From NCBI RefSeq assembly GCF_003185915.1, contig NZ_QHLZ01000004.1, forward strand, positions 62,001-126,000: 64,000 nucleotides of DNA, written 5' to 3'. The notes beneath the pieces were generated by a model. That model did no database searches. It saw nothing but the letters and a program-made list of their open reading frames with translations, and was not told the DNA's origin. Positions 45,519 through 54,245 of the stretch are shown here, piece by piece (position 1 is the first letter of the stretch; the number at the start of each line of letters is the position of its first letter). This DNA is from Arthrobacter psychrochitiniphilus. Its GTDB lineage: Bacteria > Actinomycetota > Actinomycetes > Actinomycetales > Micrococcaceae. A program made the translations under genes and the position numbers.

Positions 45519-46634
45519 TTAGCGAGAGAGCTGCCCAACAGGGGTTGTGGCAGCTGCGACCCGCTTGTTGCGGACAACAGAGGAGAGGAATGCTGCGCCG
45601 ATGAAGAGGACTCCAATGACGCCGGTCACTATCTCGTTGACCTCGATGCTGATGGTCAGCAACAAGATGATGGCCAATGCACCAATGGCCCAGTGGGCGC
45701 CGTGGTCAAGGTATTCATAGTCATCCAAGGTGCCTTCGCGGACAAGGAAAACCGTCAGTGAACGGACAAAGATGGCACCGATCAAGCCCAGACCCAGGGC
45801 GATGATGATGGGGTCGGAGGTGATGGCGAAGGCGCCGATCACGCCGTCGAAGGAGAACGAGGCGTCAATGACTTCAAGGTAGAGGAAGAGCATAAAGGCG
45901 GCCTTGCCAACAGCCTTGCCCACACCCCTATTTGCCTTCTTGGCGATTTTTGCCGCCTCGGCGTCGATATCGTCCGCATCCGAATCACCGTCACCGTCGA
46001 CGTCGAAAAGGTCACCGAGGCCGTTGACGAGCATGTAGGTGACCATGCCGAGGATGCCCGCAATCAGGACGTCAACCTCCTTGCCGGGACGGACCATGAG
46101 GGCCGAGGCAACAAGGATCAGCAGGGCGATCGCCATGGACGCACCGTGCAGACGGCCAATGAACGCCAACGGCTTTTCAAGCCACTTGATCCAGTGCAGC
46201 TCGCGTTCTTCGAACATGAAGTCCAGGAACAGCATCAGCAAGAAGACACCACCAAAGGCAGCGATTTGCGGGTGTGCATCATGGAGTAAGTAGGCGTAGC
46301 TGCCGGGCGTGTGGATATCGCCCTTTTCCAGTGCGAGCGAGATGGCTTGCACCGGGTTGAGATTGGCCGTAACACCAACAATCAACAACGGGAACGCGAT
46401 GCGCATACCGAGCACGGCGATGAGGATACCGACTGTGAGGAAGATTTTCTGCCAGAACTCGCTCATCTTCTCCAGAATGCGCGCGTTGACCACAGCATTG
46501 TCGAAGCTGAGGCTGATCTCAAGAACACCGAGGATGGCACAGAGAATAAGCGCTTCAACGCCACCGTAGAAGTAGGCGACAATCAGTGCCACCGCGGTGA
46601 TCCCGAAGGACCAACCAAAAGTTTTTATGAACAC
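45519..46634 (-). CDS. TerC-like DUF475 integral membrane protein with EF-hand-like loop
   Basis: 371 residues from GTG 46634, with GAGGAG 11 nt upstream. About nine hydrophobic segments with the TerC/DUF475 signatures LEISLSFDNAVVNARIL and LYLEVIDASFSFDGVIGAFA; these paired acidic membrane motifs are thought to coordinate metal. Between two membrane blocks lies an acidic loop DVDGDGDSDADD that matches an EF-hand calcium loop, followed by a basic segment KIAKKANRG. First gene of the ter operon and its likely membrane anchor. Some TerC proteins transport or sense Mn2+. Confidence 0.93.
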   Translation of the reverse strand: MFIKTFGWSFGITAVALIVAYFYGGVEALILCAILGVLEISLSFDNAVVNARILEKMSEFWQKIFLTVGILIAVLGMRIAFPLLIVGVTANLNPVQAISLALEKGDIHTPGSYAYLLHDAHPQIAAFGGVFLLMLFLDFMFEERELHWIKWLEKPLAFIGRLHGASMAIALLILVASALMVRPGKEVDVLIAGILGMVTYMLVNGLGDLFDVDGDGDSDADDIDAEAAKIAKKANRGVGKAVGKAAFMLFLYLEVIDASFSFDGVIGAFAITSDPIIIALGLGLIGAIFVRSLTVFLVREGTLDDYEYLDHGAHWAIGALAIILLLTISIEVNEIVTGVIGVLFIGAAFLSSVVRNKRVAAATTPVGQLSR

Positions 46635-47339
46635 GCGCTGACAAGCTCCTCAAGATATCCCATGAACTGACTCAGATCAGGGATTTGGTCGATCTGGATA
46701 GGCGATGCAACGCCTCGCGGCGCTGGCGTGGATCGTGCAAACTCAATTATCTCCATTCACGCTACATATTCCTAATGGTTGGCAACGCTAAAACGTTCCA
46801 TCATGTCACCGAAACTAGTGACAAACATTGTGCCCTTCCCCACTGACATTTTGCGTTTCGTGTTGTACATACGGGATTCTCTGGAACGTTCGCAGGTGGC
46901 AGCCTGGGCGTTGCAGACGGCATAGAGGCTCCCTTGAGGGCCAAGAATGTCTCACCCCCGCCCTAGTGTGGGCAATCAGCTCAAAGGTTCCTACCTTCCT
47001 CACTGAAGTTCCGCGAGTTCTTTGAGGATTCTTGGGGTTTCTCTGGGCAAATGAATGGTGTGCATGGACAAGGCAGGGGCATGAGCAAGGCGGATCTGAT
47101 CAGGGCACGGCCCTTTCAGCCGGCTTGGCGTGGCATTAAAGTTCCGGCGTCACAAAAACCCGGTATAGCACCTCTTGAAAGTCTCCCGGGACTTATAGCG
47201 GTAGACATTTGTCCGGAGAGTGGTCAAATGCCTACTATTACCACAGTGATGGCGGTCTCAAAGTTAAGTAACTGTGCGTGCGTGCGCGCGGGAATTTTGC
47301 TTTCACCACGGATCGTCCAATATGCGGGGGAGCAGCACC
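46635..47339. other. 705-nt divergent control region between ter operon and GTPase/tubulin operon
   Basis: No convincing coding sequence. It separates two large divergent operons and so must carry at least two promoters. Short symmetric elements are present, such as GTCAC/GTGAC (46805-46809 and 46818-46822). Near 47270-47290 is an alternating GTGCGTGCGTGCGCGCG tract of Z-DNA-prone type. No riboswitch family was recognised. Length is unusual compared with the other gaps here. Confidence 0.5.
47209..47238 (+). promoter_or_regulatory. Candidate sigma-70 type promoter for the tubulin/GTPase operon
   Basis: TTGTCC (47209-47214) and TACTAT (47233-47238) with an 18-nt spacer, ending about 100 nt before the first gene of the operon. 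The match to the consensus is moderate and actinobacterial promoters vary, so this is a candidate only. Confidence 0.3.
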
Positions 47340-47864
47340 ATGTCTGACAACGGAAGGCCATTCGATTTTGGCCAGTTTGGTGGCGCTAGTGCCCCGGGCA
47401 ATGCGCCCTCACCCGCGGGTGCTTCGGGTAGCGCCAATCCATTCGGTGCTGTTGGTGCTGATGGTGCTGACCGAAATGTCTACGGCGGGTCTACTCCTGC
47501 CGGCTTCGGTACTGGCATGGCGGTTGGCGGCGGTCACTACGACGGCGGCTCCGCACCCCTGCGTCCCACCAACGCACCTGTTGTTTGGCTGTACGCGGCA
47601 GTTGCCGCCAGCATCATCGCCATGCTCGTGGCACTCCTGCTTGGCAGCACCGCAGCATTCGCCATTGGCGCCTGGATCCTGGCAGGCCCCATTGCGATCG
47701 CTTTGGTAGCGGTTTTTTCCATCCAAGACACGCGAGCACGCACAGCCGCGTTGTATTCCTCCAGCGGATTTGTCTCGTGGCTCTACCGCGGGGCCATTGT
47801 GCTTAGTCTGATCGCCGTTGTGATCAGCGCCTTGAAGATCGCTGATTGGGTGGGACGAATCTAA
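47340..47864 (+). CDS. Small multispanning membrane protein, first gene of the tubulin/GTPase operon
   Basis: 174 residues from ATG 47340, with GGGGGAG 8 nt upstream; the frame upstream is not coding. The N-terminal ~75 residues are Gly/Ala/Pro/Asn-rich and disordered (FDFGQFGGASAPGNAP), followed by about four hydrophobic segments (~80-170). The low-complexity head resembles the Gly/Gln-rich tail of the next protein, suggesting they contact each other. The stop is followed immediately by the next ATG (no gap), so translation is coupled. Family unknown. Confidence 0.8.
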   Translation: MSDNGRPFDFGQFGGASAPGNAPSPAGASGSANPFGAVGADGADRNVYGGSTPAGFGTGMAVGGGHYDGGSAPLRPTNAPVVWLYAAVAASIIAMLVALLLGSTAAFAIGAWILAGPIAIALVAVFSIQDTRARTAALYSSSGFVSWLYRGAIVLSLIAVVISALKIADWVGRI

Positions 47865-50654
47865 ATGAAGCGCATACTTTCCCTTTTAGCTGCCACGGCT
47901 CTGGCCCTGCCAGTAGCGGGCGTGTTGGCAGCCCCGGCACAAGCCGCTGACGAGTCCCCGGTCCGTCCCGTGACCATGGTTGATGACTTTCGCGCCTGCA
48001 TTGCTGGTGGTGGGGCCACTGACATGCTGCTTTTGGTAGACGAATCGGCCAGCCTGGGTGACCGTGACCCGGCAAATGCCCGTGTCACGGCGGCAGAGTA
48101 CCTTGTTAAGCAATTGGCAGGATTCACTGACGGTGCCGAAAGTACGCTCAATGTTTCCATCAGTGTTTTTGCCAACGAGTACCGCAACGTCAAGGATTGG
48201 ACTGCCCTGACCCCGGCCACCCTTCCGGATCTGCAAGGAAGCATTGCGTCATTGAAGTCCATGACCAAGGGCATGGAAACCGACTATTGGACAGCATTGG
48301 ACGGCGCGCGCCGGGACCTGGCTGCGAAGGCCGCTACCCGGGGTGATGCCCCGAGTTGCCAGGCCGTGGTCTGGTTCACCGACGGCGGACTGAACTTTGA
48401 ACCCCGCACTACCGACGCTGCAAAGAAAGCCTTCGGAAGCAACAAATCCTTCGCACCTGACTTAGAGCTGACCACCCGGAAAAACACCATCGAGGCCGGC
48501 AAGCTCGCGGCCGAGGACATCTGCCGCGCCGGCGGGTTAGCCGATCAGCTACGTTCATCCAAGGTGGCCATGTTCGGCATTGGCCTTGGCGGGGTAACCC
48601 CGGAAGAGGCTGAGTTTAATTTCATGAAGTCCGTTGCCACCGGAACTGCCGGTAAAGGCGGGACCGAGTGCGGCAAGTTGACCACCCCGATTCCCGGTGA
48701 ATTCCATCTGGCCAGCGGGATCGACAGCCTACTCATGGCCTTCGACGGCATCAGCTCACCAGGGCGCAGCCCCCTGGTTCAGACAAGCGGCATCTGCCAG
48801 ATCGATTTCTGCGAAGACCAGGCGCATCGCTTTGTCCTTGATGCCACCACACCCCAGGTCCGCGTGCTAGCCACAGCTGACGCTGATGGCATCACGGCGT
48901 CCATGGTGAATCCTGATGGCAAACAAATCCAGTTGCCGCGTGGCGAACTGAACAAGGAAACCAAGCTTGCTGATGGCCAGAACACCATTCTTTACACATG
49001 GCTGTCAGAGAAGACGCTGACAGTGTCGATGAAGTCCGGTTCCTCCGGAAAGGGCTGGAGTGGGCTGTGGCAGTTGGGGTTCACCGATCCTGCGGGAACA
49101 TCCAAAGACAAGGTGTCCAAGTCAAGTGTTCACATCTCGGGAAATCTCCTACCTGTTTGGCTGAATCCGGACGAGACACCCCTGCACGTCGGGGACACCG
49201 TCCCGAACGCACAATTTGGGCTCGTTGATCAAAACGGCGATGCCGTTGACGCCACTTCGCTGCTGGGTACCGCGCAATTGACTGCAACGCTGGTCGATTC
49301 CCAAGGCAAGGGCACCGTGATTGCCAGGGAATTGGACAAAAATTCATTGGGCACAGCTGCCTCCATGGATTTGAAGGATCTTCCCGTGGGCCCGGCGCAG
49401 ATGCGCCTATCCCTGACACTGACCACAGCCCCCACCACGTTCAAGGGCAAGGACGTCCCCGGCACCGTGTTGGAGCCGGCCATGGTTTCCGTCCCCGTCA
49501 CCCTGACTCCACCAGCTGACTTCCCTGTGCTGGGCTCCAGGGTGGACTTCGGCCAGGCCGAGGGCGTGCCCAACTTGAACGCCAAACTGGCCGCTTCTGG
49601 TTCCGGTTGTGTCTGGCTCCCGGACGGGCAGGAACTGAAAGTAGTTGCATCGCCGTCGGATATCGGTGGCTCGGCCATCACCCTGGGTGAGGCCAAGTCC
49701 GCGGAAAGCTGCATCAGCATCACCTCCGGTGCGGACCTGCCCCTGACATTCAAGGCCGAACATGCGGGCAACGGCTCCATCAACGGGACCATGACCATGA
49801 TGATCGCCCCCGATGGTGAGCCGGCAAAGGCTATGGCCGTTGAGGTGGCCTTTACCGCAAGTCTGGCCAAGCCGCTGAACACCACCAACTTCATTCTCGC
49901 CCTAGTAGTGGCACTGATCCTGGGACCAGGCATCCCACTACTACTGCTCTATGGAGCCAAGTGGCTGGTGGCCAAGATCCCCGGCAGCTCGCTTTCTGCA
50001 GAGCTGATCCCCATCACCGTGGCCTACGGGCAGCTTGAACGTGATGGCGGGCCGTTTGCGTTGCGCCCCACTGACCTCGTCCAGCTAGTCCCCATGGAAC
50101 CGGGCGGAACCCGCTCCCTCAGTATTTTCGGTGTCGACTTCAAGGCCCGGACAGGCCTCTCACCCTTGGGGACCGGCTACGTGAGCGTTGAATCCCCTAA
50201 CCGGGTGGGTATTTCCTCCGCCTACCCTGGTGCTGACAGCACGGGCACGCAGGCGCGCCTGCCCCTGGCCATCCACAACCACTGGGTGTTACTGCGTGAC
50301 AGGGGCACCGATCCCCAGGCTGGCTACGTACTCCTTCTGGCCAATGGTGATATTTCAGCTGCGCGCAGGCAGACCCTGGAAGATGACATCAAGCGCCGTT
50401 TGCCCGAAATGCTTGGCAGGCTCAACGAAGCTGCCACCGAACCCGTTTTGGAGCCGGCACTCGCCGGAGCCGGCGGTGATGGTGGCTTCGGGGGATTTAG
50501 CCAGAACCCAGGCCAGGGTTTCGGCCAAGATGCCAACCAGCAGCAGGGCTTTGGCCAAGAACAGAGTTGGGGGACGCCTCCGGGGCGGGTTCCCGGACCT
50601 GAGGAAACACCGCCTGCTGGACCGTACAACCCTTGGGGACCACCTGGTGCCTAG
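47865..50654 (+). CDS. Exported von Willebrand factor A domain protein with single membrane anchor
   Basis: 929 residues. Signal peptide 1-27 (cleavage AQA-AD). The vWA domain begins near residue 52; its MIDAS is DESAS at 59-63 (DxSxS) with a later Asp in VVWFTDGG (~residue 168-173). Several beta-sandwich-like modules follow (~330-660). A single membrane helix lies at ~675-700, and the remaining ~230 residues are cytosolic, ending in a Gly/Gln/Pro-rich disordered tail with GFGQ repeats. The protein thus joins an outside metal-dependent adhesion domain to an inside tail, and lies directly before the tubulin-like gene. Likely a sensor or anchoring protein; the ligand is unknown. Confidence 0.88.
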   Translation: MKRILSLLAATALALPVAGVLAAPAQAADESPVRPVTMVDDFRACIAGGGATDMLLLVDESASLGDRDPANARVTAAEYLVKQLAGFTDGAESTLNVSISVFANEYRNVKDWTALTPATLPDLQGSIASLKSMTKGMETDYWTALDGARRDLAAKAATRGDAPSCQAVVWFTDGGLNFEPRTTDAAKKAFGSNKSFAPDLELTTRKNTIEAGKLAAEDICRAGGLADQLRSSKVAMFGIGLGGVTPEEAEFNFMKSVATGTAGKGGTECGKLTTPIPGEFHLASGIDSLLMAFDGISSPGRSPLVQTSGICQIDFCEDQAHRFVLDATTPQVRVLATADADGITASMVNPDGKQIQLPRGELNKETKLADGQNTILYTWLSEKTLTVSMKSGSSGKGWSGLWQLGFTDPAGTSKDKVSKSSVHISGNLLPVWLNPDETPLHVGDTVPNAQFGLVDQNGDAVDATSLLGTAQLTATLVDSQGKGTVIARELDKNSLGTAASMDLKDLPVGPAQMRLSLTLTTAPTTFKGKDVPGTVLEPAMVSVPVTLTPPADFPVLGSRVDFGQAEGVPNLNAKLAASGSGCVWLPDGQELKVVASPSDIGGSAITLGEAKSAESCISITSGADLPLTFKAEHAGNGSINGTMTMMIAPDGEPAKAMAVEVAFTASLAKPLNTTNFILALVVALILGPGIPLLLLYGAKWLVAKIPGSSLSAELIPITVAYGQLERDGGPFALRPTDLVQLVPMEPGGTRSLSIFGVDFKARTGLSPLGTGYVSVESPNRVGISSAYPGADSTGTQARLPLAIHNHWVLLRDRGTDPQAGYVLLLANGDISAARRQTLEDDIKRRLPEMLGRLNEAATEPVLEPALAGAGGDGGFGGFSQNPGQGFGQDANQQQGFGQEQSWGTPPGRVPGPEETPPAGPYNPWGPPGA

Positions 50655-50716
50655 CGCCTGCAGACTCACCTTCTTCAGCATTTTTTCACTCTAGTTTCAG
50701 GACAGGCAGACCAATA

Positions 50717-53700
50717 ATGCGCAAATTCCTAGTAGTGGGTTGTGGCGGATCCGGCGGATCGACCCTGGCATTCATGATGGACCAGCTCAAGTCCGAGCTA
50801 GCAGCACACGGAGTTGATTCAATTCCTGCAGGCTGGCAATTTGTTCACGTTGATGTCCCAACAGCACCTGACACTGATATTGCCGGTATTGGGACTGTCT
50901 TCCAGCAAGGTGGAGATTATATTGGCACCGGCCCCGCCAGCGGCAGCTACTCCATTTTGGATAACGCCTTGAGCCAAACACTCAACCAGGCCTCCGCGCT
51001 TGGCGAAATTGGCACATGGGCACCGCGGGAGCCAGAACGGATCCACACACCGATCCACAGCGGTGCGGGGCAGATGCGTGCTGTTGGCCGCATGATTACG
51101 CTGAGCAAAACCAATGAGGTCCGCAGCGGTCTAGAACGCGCCTTCCAGCGACTAAATCTCGTTGAGACGAACACCGAAATGGCTTCCCTGAACGTTCCCG
51201 GAATGGGCGACTTCCATCAAGCCGATCCACCCATGGTCCTAGTGGTTTCCTCCATGGCAGGCGGTGCCGGCGCCTCCATGGCACTTGACGTTTGCAGACT
51301 CCTCTCGCTGATTCCCGGCGTCACGCCCTCGATGATTGGTGTCTTCATGGTGGCGGCGGATGCCTTCGACGGTCTTCCGCCGGCAGCCCGTGGAGGGGTA
51401 CGTGCCAATGCGTTGGCCATGTTGGGTGAGATTGTTGCCGCACAGACAACAGCCGCTGCCGGACATGACACGGCAACCTTGTCCGCATTGGGCCAGAAGA
51501 ACGGTCTACAACCCGGGCTACCCTTTGCCCGTGTCTTCCCTGTGGGCCGCTTTGCTGGCGTTTCCCGGACCATGTTTGGTGATGGTAGCCAAAATACGCT
51601 GTATCGCGGCCTAGGCCGCGGCCTTGCCGCCTTGATGCTCAGCGGGAAGGCTTCAGGCGACTTCATCGCTTACGACCTCACTAATAACTCCACCGACAAG
51701 CCTGCATTGCGTGACACCTTCGGGTGGGGCGCCAGCTCGGAGAACCTGGCCTGGGGCGCCTTTGGCTTTGCCAGTTTGAGTATGGGCCGTGATCGTTACA
51801 GTGAGTATGCGGCACAGCGTCTGGCTCGTACTGCTGTTGACAGGCTTCGGCTCGGACACATGCAGCCTGGCAGTACGGCGTCATCCATTGATCAGGTCAA
51901 TGCCCTGGCGGATAGTCAGTGGAGCAACATTTGCCGCGCCATGGAACTGCCGGTTCCCAGCGGCGTCGTCATCAACCAAAACGATGTGCAAGCTTGGTTC
52001 AGCGCATCCGCATTCACCCGTGAAGACGCCGCCCGGATCTCTAACTCCATTACGGACGAGCAGATTGTGCCCTACATTCCGCAGGCGGGAGGTGTCCCGG
52101 CTAGTCAGTGGCTGGGCGGCCTGCGTCAACGACTGCACGAGCGCAAACCCGCGCTGACCAATGTGGCTGTCGAAGCCGCCTACCACTGGGGCTACGGCTA
52201 CAAGGATCACCTGCTGGCCCGTTTCACCACAGTGGTGGAAGATTCAATCAGCCAGTTCGGGTTGCCCTACGCCCGGATCGTGGTGGACCGTATTGAAGCA
52301 CTCATCAAGGAGCAACTCCTGGGCACGCTGGAGACCATGGCCGCTTACGGTGTGCCGCCGGTGGCAGCCATCCCGCAACAGTTTGAAACCGAGATTGCCA
52401 TGATGAAGGTCATTGCAAACGGGCAGGCAGTCATTGACCGACTCGTAGACATGCTGCGCGGGCAGACATCGAATCTGCTCCAACTGCAGGTAGGCAAAAC
52501 GATGTCCACCGTGTTGTCCGCCTTTGCCAGCGAGGTTGTGGGGCCCATGCGCGAGGCGCTGAGCGAATCCTTGACCATCCTGGATCAAGCCCAAGCAGCA
52601 CGTCCCACCGCAGTGGGGCTCGCCAACGTTGCCACGAACCAGTACTCTGCCTGGCCCAGCGATGACAACCTTTCGGTGCCTGCCCGCTTTGATGTGGCAG
52701 ATAACGAAATCCTGATCACCGAATCCAAGACGTTCTCCACGCAATATGAGAATGACATTGTGGAGGCAGGTTCGGCAGGCGCCGGTCAGCGCGGCTTCAA
52801 GGAGGGCCAGTGGCTTGTTGTGGGCCAATCTATCAGGGGCCTTTGGCCTGTGGCCGGCGGAGATCTAGCCCCGGGCGGTTTGATGGAGCAGCTCACGTCC
52901 TGGCAGCCTGCAGAGTTCAACCGTGACCCCTTGACGGCCAAGCCCCTAACACCGTCTCGGGCATCGTTCCATGTGCATGTTGCTCCCGCGGAACTACTGT
53001 ACCGGGCCCGTAAGTTCGTGGCTCGCAAGAACGAATCCTTCGACAAATTCTGCTCACTTTCACTGCGCGAGTACGTGAGGGGAACTGACGCGCGGCCCTC
53101 GGAAATCCCTGAGCGTCAGCGCGATGTGATCGCCAAGTTCAACGAGACTCTCAACCGTGCAGTGCCGCTGATCAGCGTGAACCGTGAAGTAGTGCAACAA
53201 CTCCACACTGACGATGTGAAATACCGTTTCAAGTTCTCCTCCGTGCCCTTCGGTGAATTGGATGAGGTATCCGCCGCATTATTCTCAAAAATTGCTGAGA
53301 ATGATGACATCGCGGAGGAAACAGCGGCCATCCTGGCCCAAGCCATGACAAGCGAGGACAAGGTCCAGCGGATCGATATCTTCGGCTCGTACCGCAACTA
53401 CTCGCCGCTGGTCTTTGATTCGGTTCTGGCCCCCGTTGCCCAGCAATGGGCGGGAACATCATTGCCTGAACGCAAGAGTTTCTGGAGCCAGCGCCGCTCA
53501 CGCCCACTGGCCGCATCCTTGCCCATGGGCGATGAAGAACGGCAGGCCCTCGTATCAGGCTGGTTCGTTGCCCAAATCACCGGCAGGCTGCGCCTGCCCG
53601 AACCGCCCTACACCTCAGCCGTGGAAGTCTGGGACGAGGAAAACAAGCGCTGGTCCCAATTCCCCAACCCGCTCCTTACACCGCCCTCACAGTTCCTGGC

Positions 53701-54244
53701 CAAGTCTTATGATTGGCTCCCGGCAGTTCTGGAATCGTACCTGCTAGCCGTAGCGAACACGCACCAAACCCCGGTACTCTCCTCCATGCGGCCCTACAAC
53801 TTGCTGCGGAGTATCTATGACGGCAGCATAGAGGAGCCGGCGTCCGGCCTGTTTGAAATCTCGGCAGTTGACGATCTGGCCCAGTGGATCGCGCGGGGCC
53901 AGACGAAGTCGGGCATGGCCGGCCGGGTGCCGGAACTGACCGCGAACAGCACCATGGAAGAACGGTACGAGAACACTGCCAAGTGGCTCACGTCCATTCG
54001 CGACCTAGCAGGGGTTCATTTCATGGAACCCGAATATCTCGGAGCGCCGGGCGGTGGTTCATTCTCGAAGATTCAGAACCGCAAGGCAGCGTCAGCAACT
54101 CCGCTGTTCCGCGACATCGCCCCAGATATTTTCGCAAGTCTGGGAATTCTGCTGGAACATTTGGAAATAGCTTACAAGCGGGCATTGTCCGGGCCGGAAT
54201 CTGGTCCGGACAGCATGAGCCTACCTGATTTGGGGGCGTTCTAG
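50717..54244 (+). CDS. Giant tubulin-like (Tubulin_2 type) GTPase
   Basis: 1175 residues from ATG 50717. The N-terminal ~420 residues carry tubulin/FtsZ-superfamily nucleotide motifs: VVGCGGSGGSTLA (residues 7-19) for the first loop and MAGGAGASMALDV (180-192) in place of the GGGTGTG signature. The rest (~750 residues) is an elongated region without membrane segments or recognised domains, rich in charged helices. It is much longer than FtsZ or TubZ. Such proteins are found with vWA and GTPase partners in actinobacterial operons; polymerisation is plausible but not shown. The stop is 1 nt before the next ATG. Confidence 0.85.
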   Translation: MRKFLVVGCGGSGGSTLAFMMDQLKSELAAHGVDSIPAGWQFVHVDVPTAPDTDIAGIGTVFQQGGDYIGTGPASGSYSILDNALSQTLNQASALGEIGTWAPREPERIHTPIHSGAGQMRAVGRMITLSKTNEVRSGLERAFQRLNLVETNTEMASLNVPGMGDFHQADPPMVLVVSSMAGGAGASMALDVCRLLSLIPGVTPSMIGVFMVAADAFDGLPPAARGGVRANALAMLGEIVAAQTTAAAGHDTATLSALGQKNGLQPGLPFARVFPVGRFAGVSRTMFGDGSQNTLYRGLGRGLAALMLSGKASGDFIAYDLTNNSTDKPALRDTFGWGASSENLAWGAFGFASLSMGRDRYSEYAAQRLARTAVDRLRLGHMQPGSTASSIDQVNALADSQWSNICRAMELPVPSGVVINQNDVQAWFSASAFTREDAARISNSITDEQIVPYIPQAGGVPASQWLGGLRQRLHERKPALTNVAVEAAYHWGYGYKDHLLARFTTVVEDSISQFGLPYARIVVDRIEALIKEQLLGTLETMAAYGVPPVAAIPQQFETEIAMMKVIANGQAVIDRLVDMLRGQTSNLLQLQVGKTMSTVLSAFASEVVGPMREALSESLTILDQAQAARPTAVGLANVATNQYSAWPSDDNLSVPARFDVADNEILITESKTFSTQYENDIVEAGSAGAGQRGFKEGQWLVVGQSIRGLWPVAGGDLAPGGLMEQLTSWQPAEFNRDPLTAKPLTPSRASFHVHVAPAELLYRARKFVARKNESFDKFCSLSLREYVRGTDARPSEIPERQRDVIAKFNETLNRAVPLISVNREVVQQLHTDDVKYRFKFSSVPFGELDEVSAALFSKIAENDDIAEETAAILAQAMTSEDKVQRIDIFGSYRNYSPLVFDSVLAPVAQQWAGTSLPERKSFWSQRRSRPLAASLPMGDEERQALVSGWFVAQITGRLRLPEPPYTSAVEVWDEENKRWSQFPNPLLTPPSQFLAKSYDWLPAVLESYLLAVANTHQTPVLSSMRPYNLLRSIYDGSIEEPASGLFEISAVDDLAQWIARGQTKSGMAGRVPELTANSTMEERYENTAKWLTSIRDLAGVHFMEPEYLGAPGGGSFSKIQNRKAASATPLFRDIAPDIFASLGILLEHLEIAYKRALSGPESGPDSMSLPDLGAF

Positions 54245-54245
54245 C

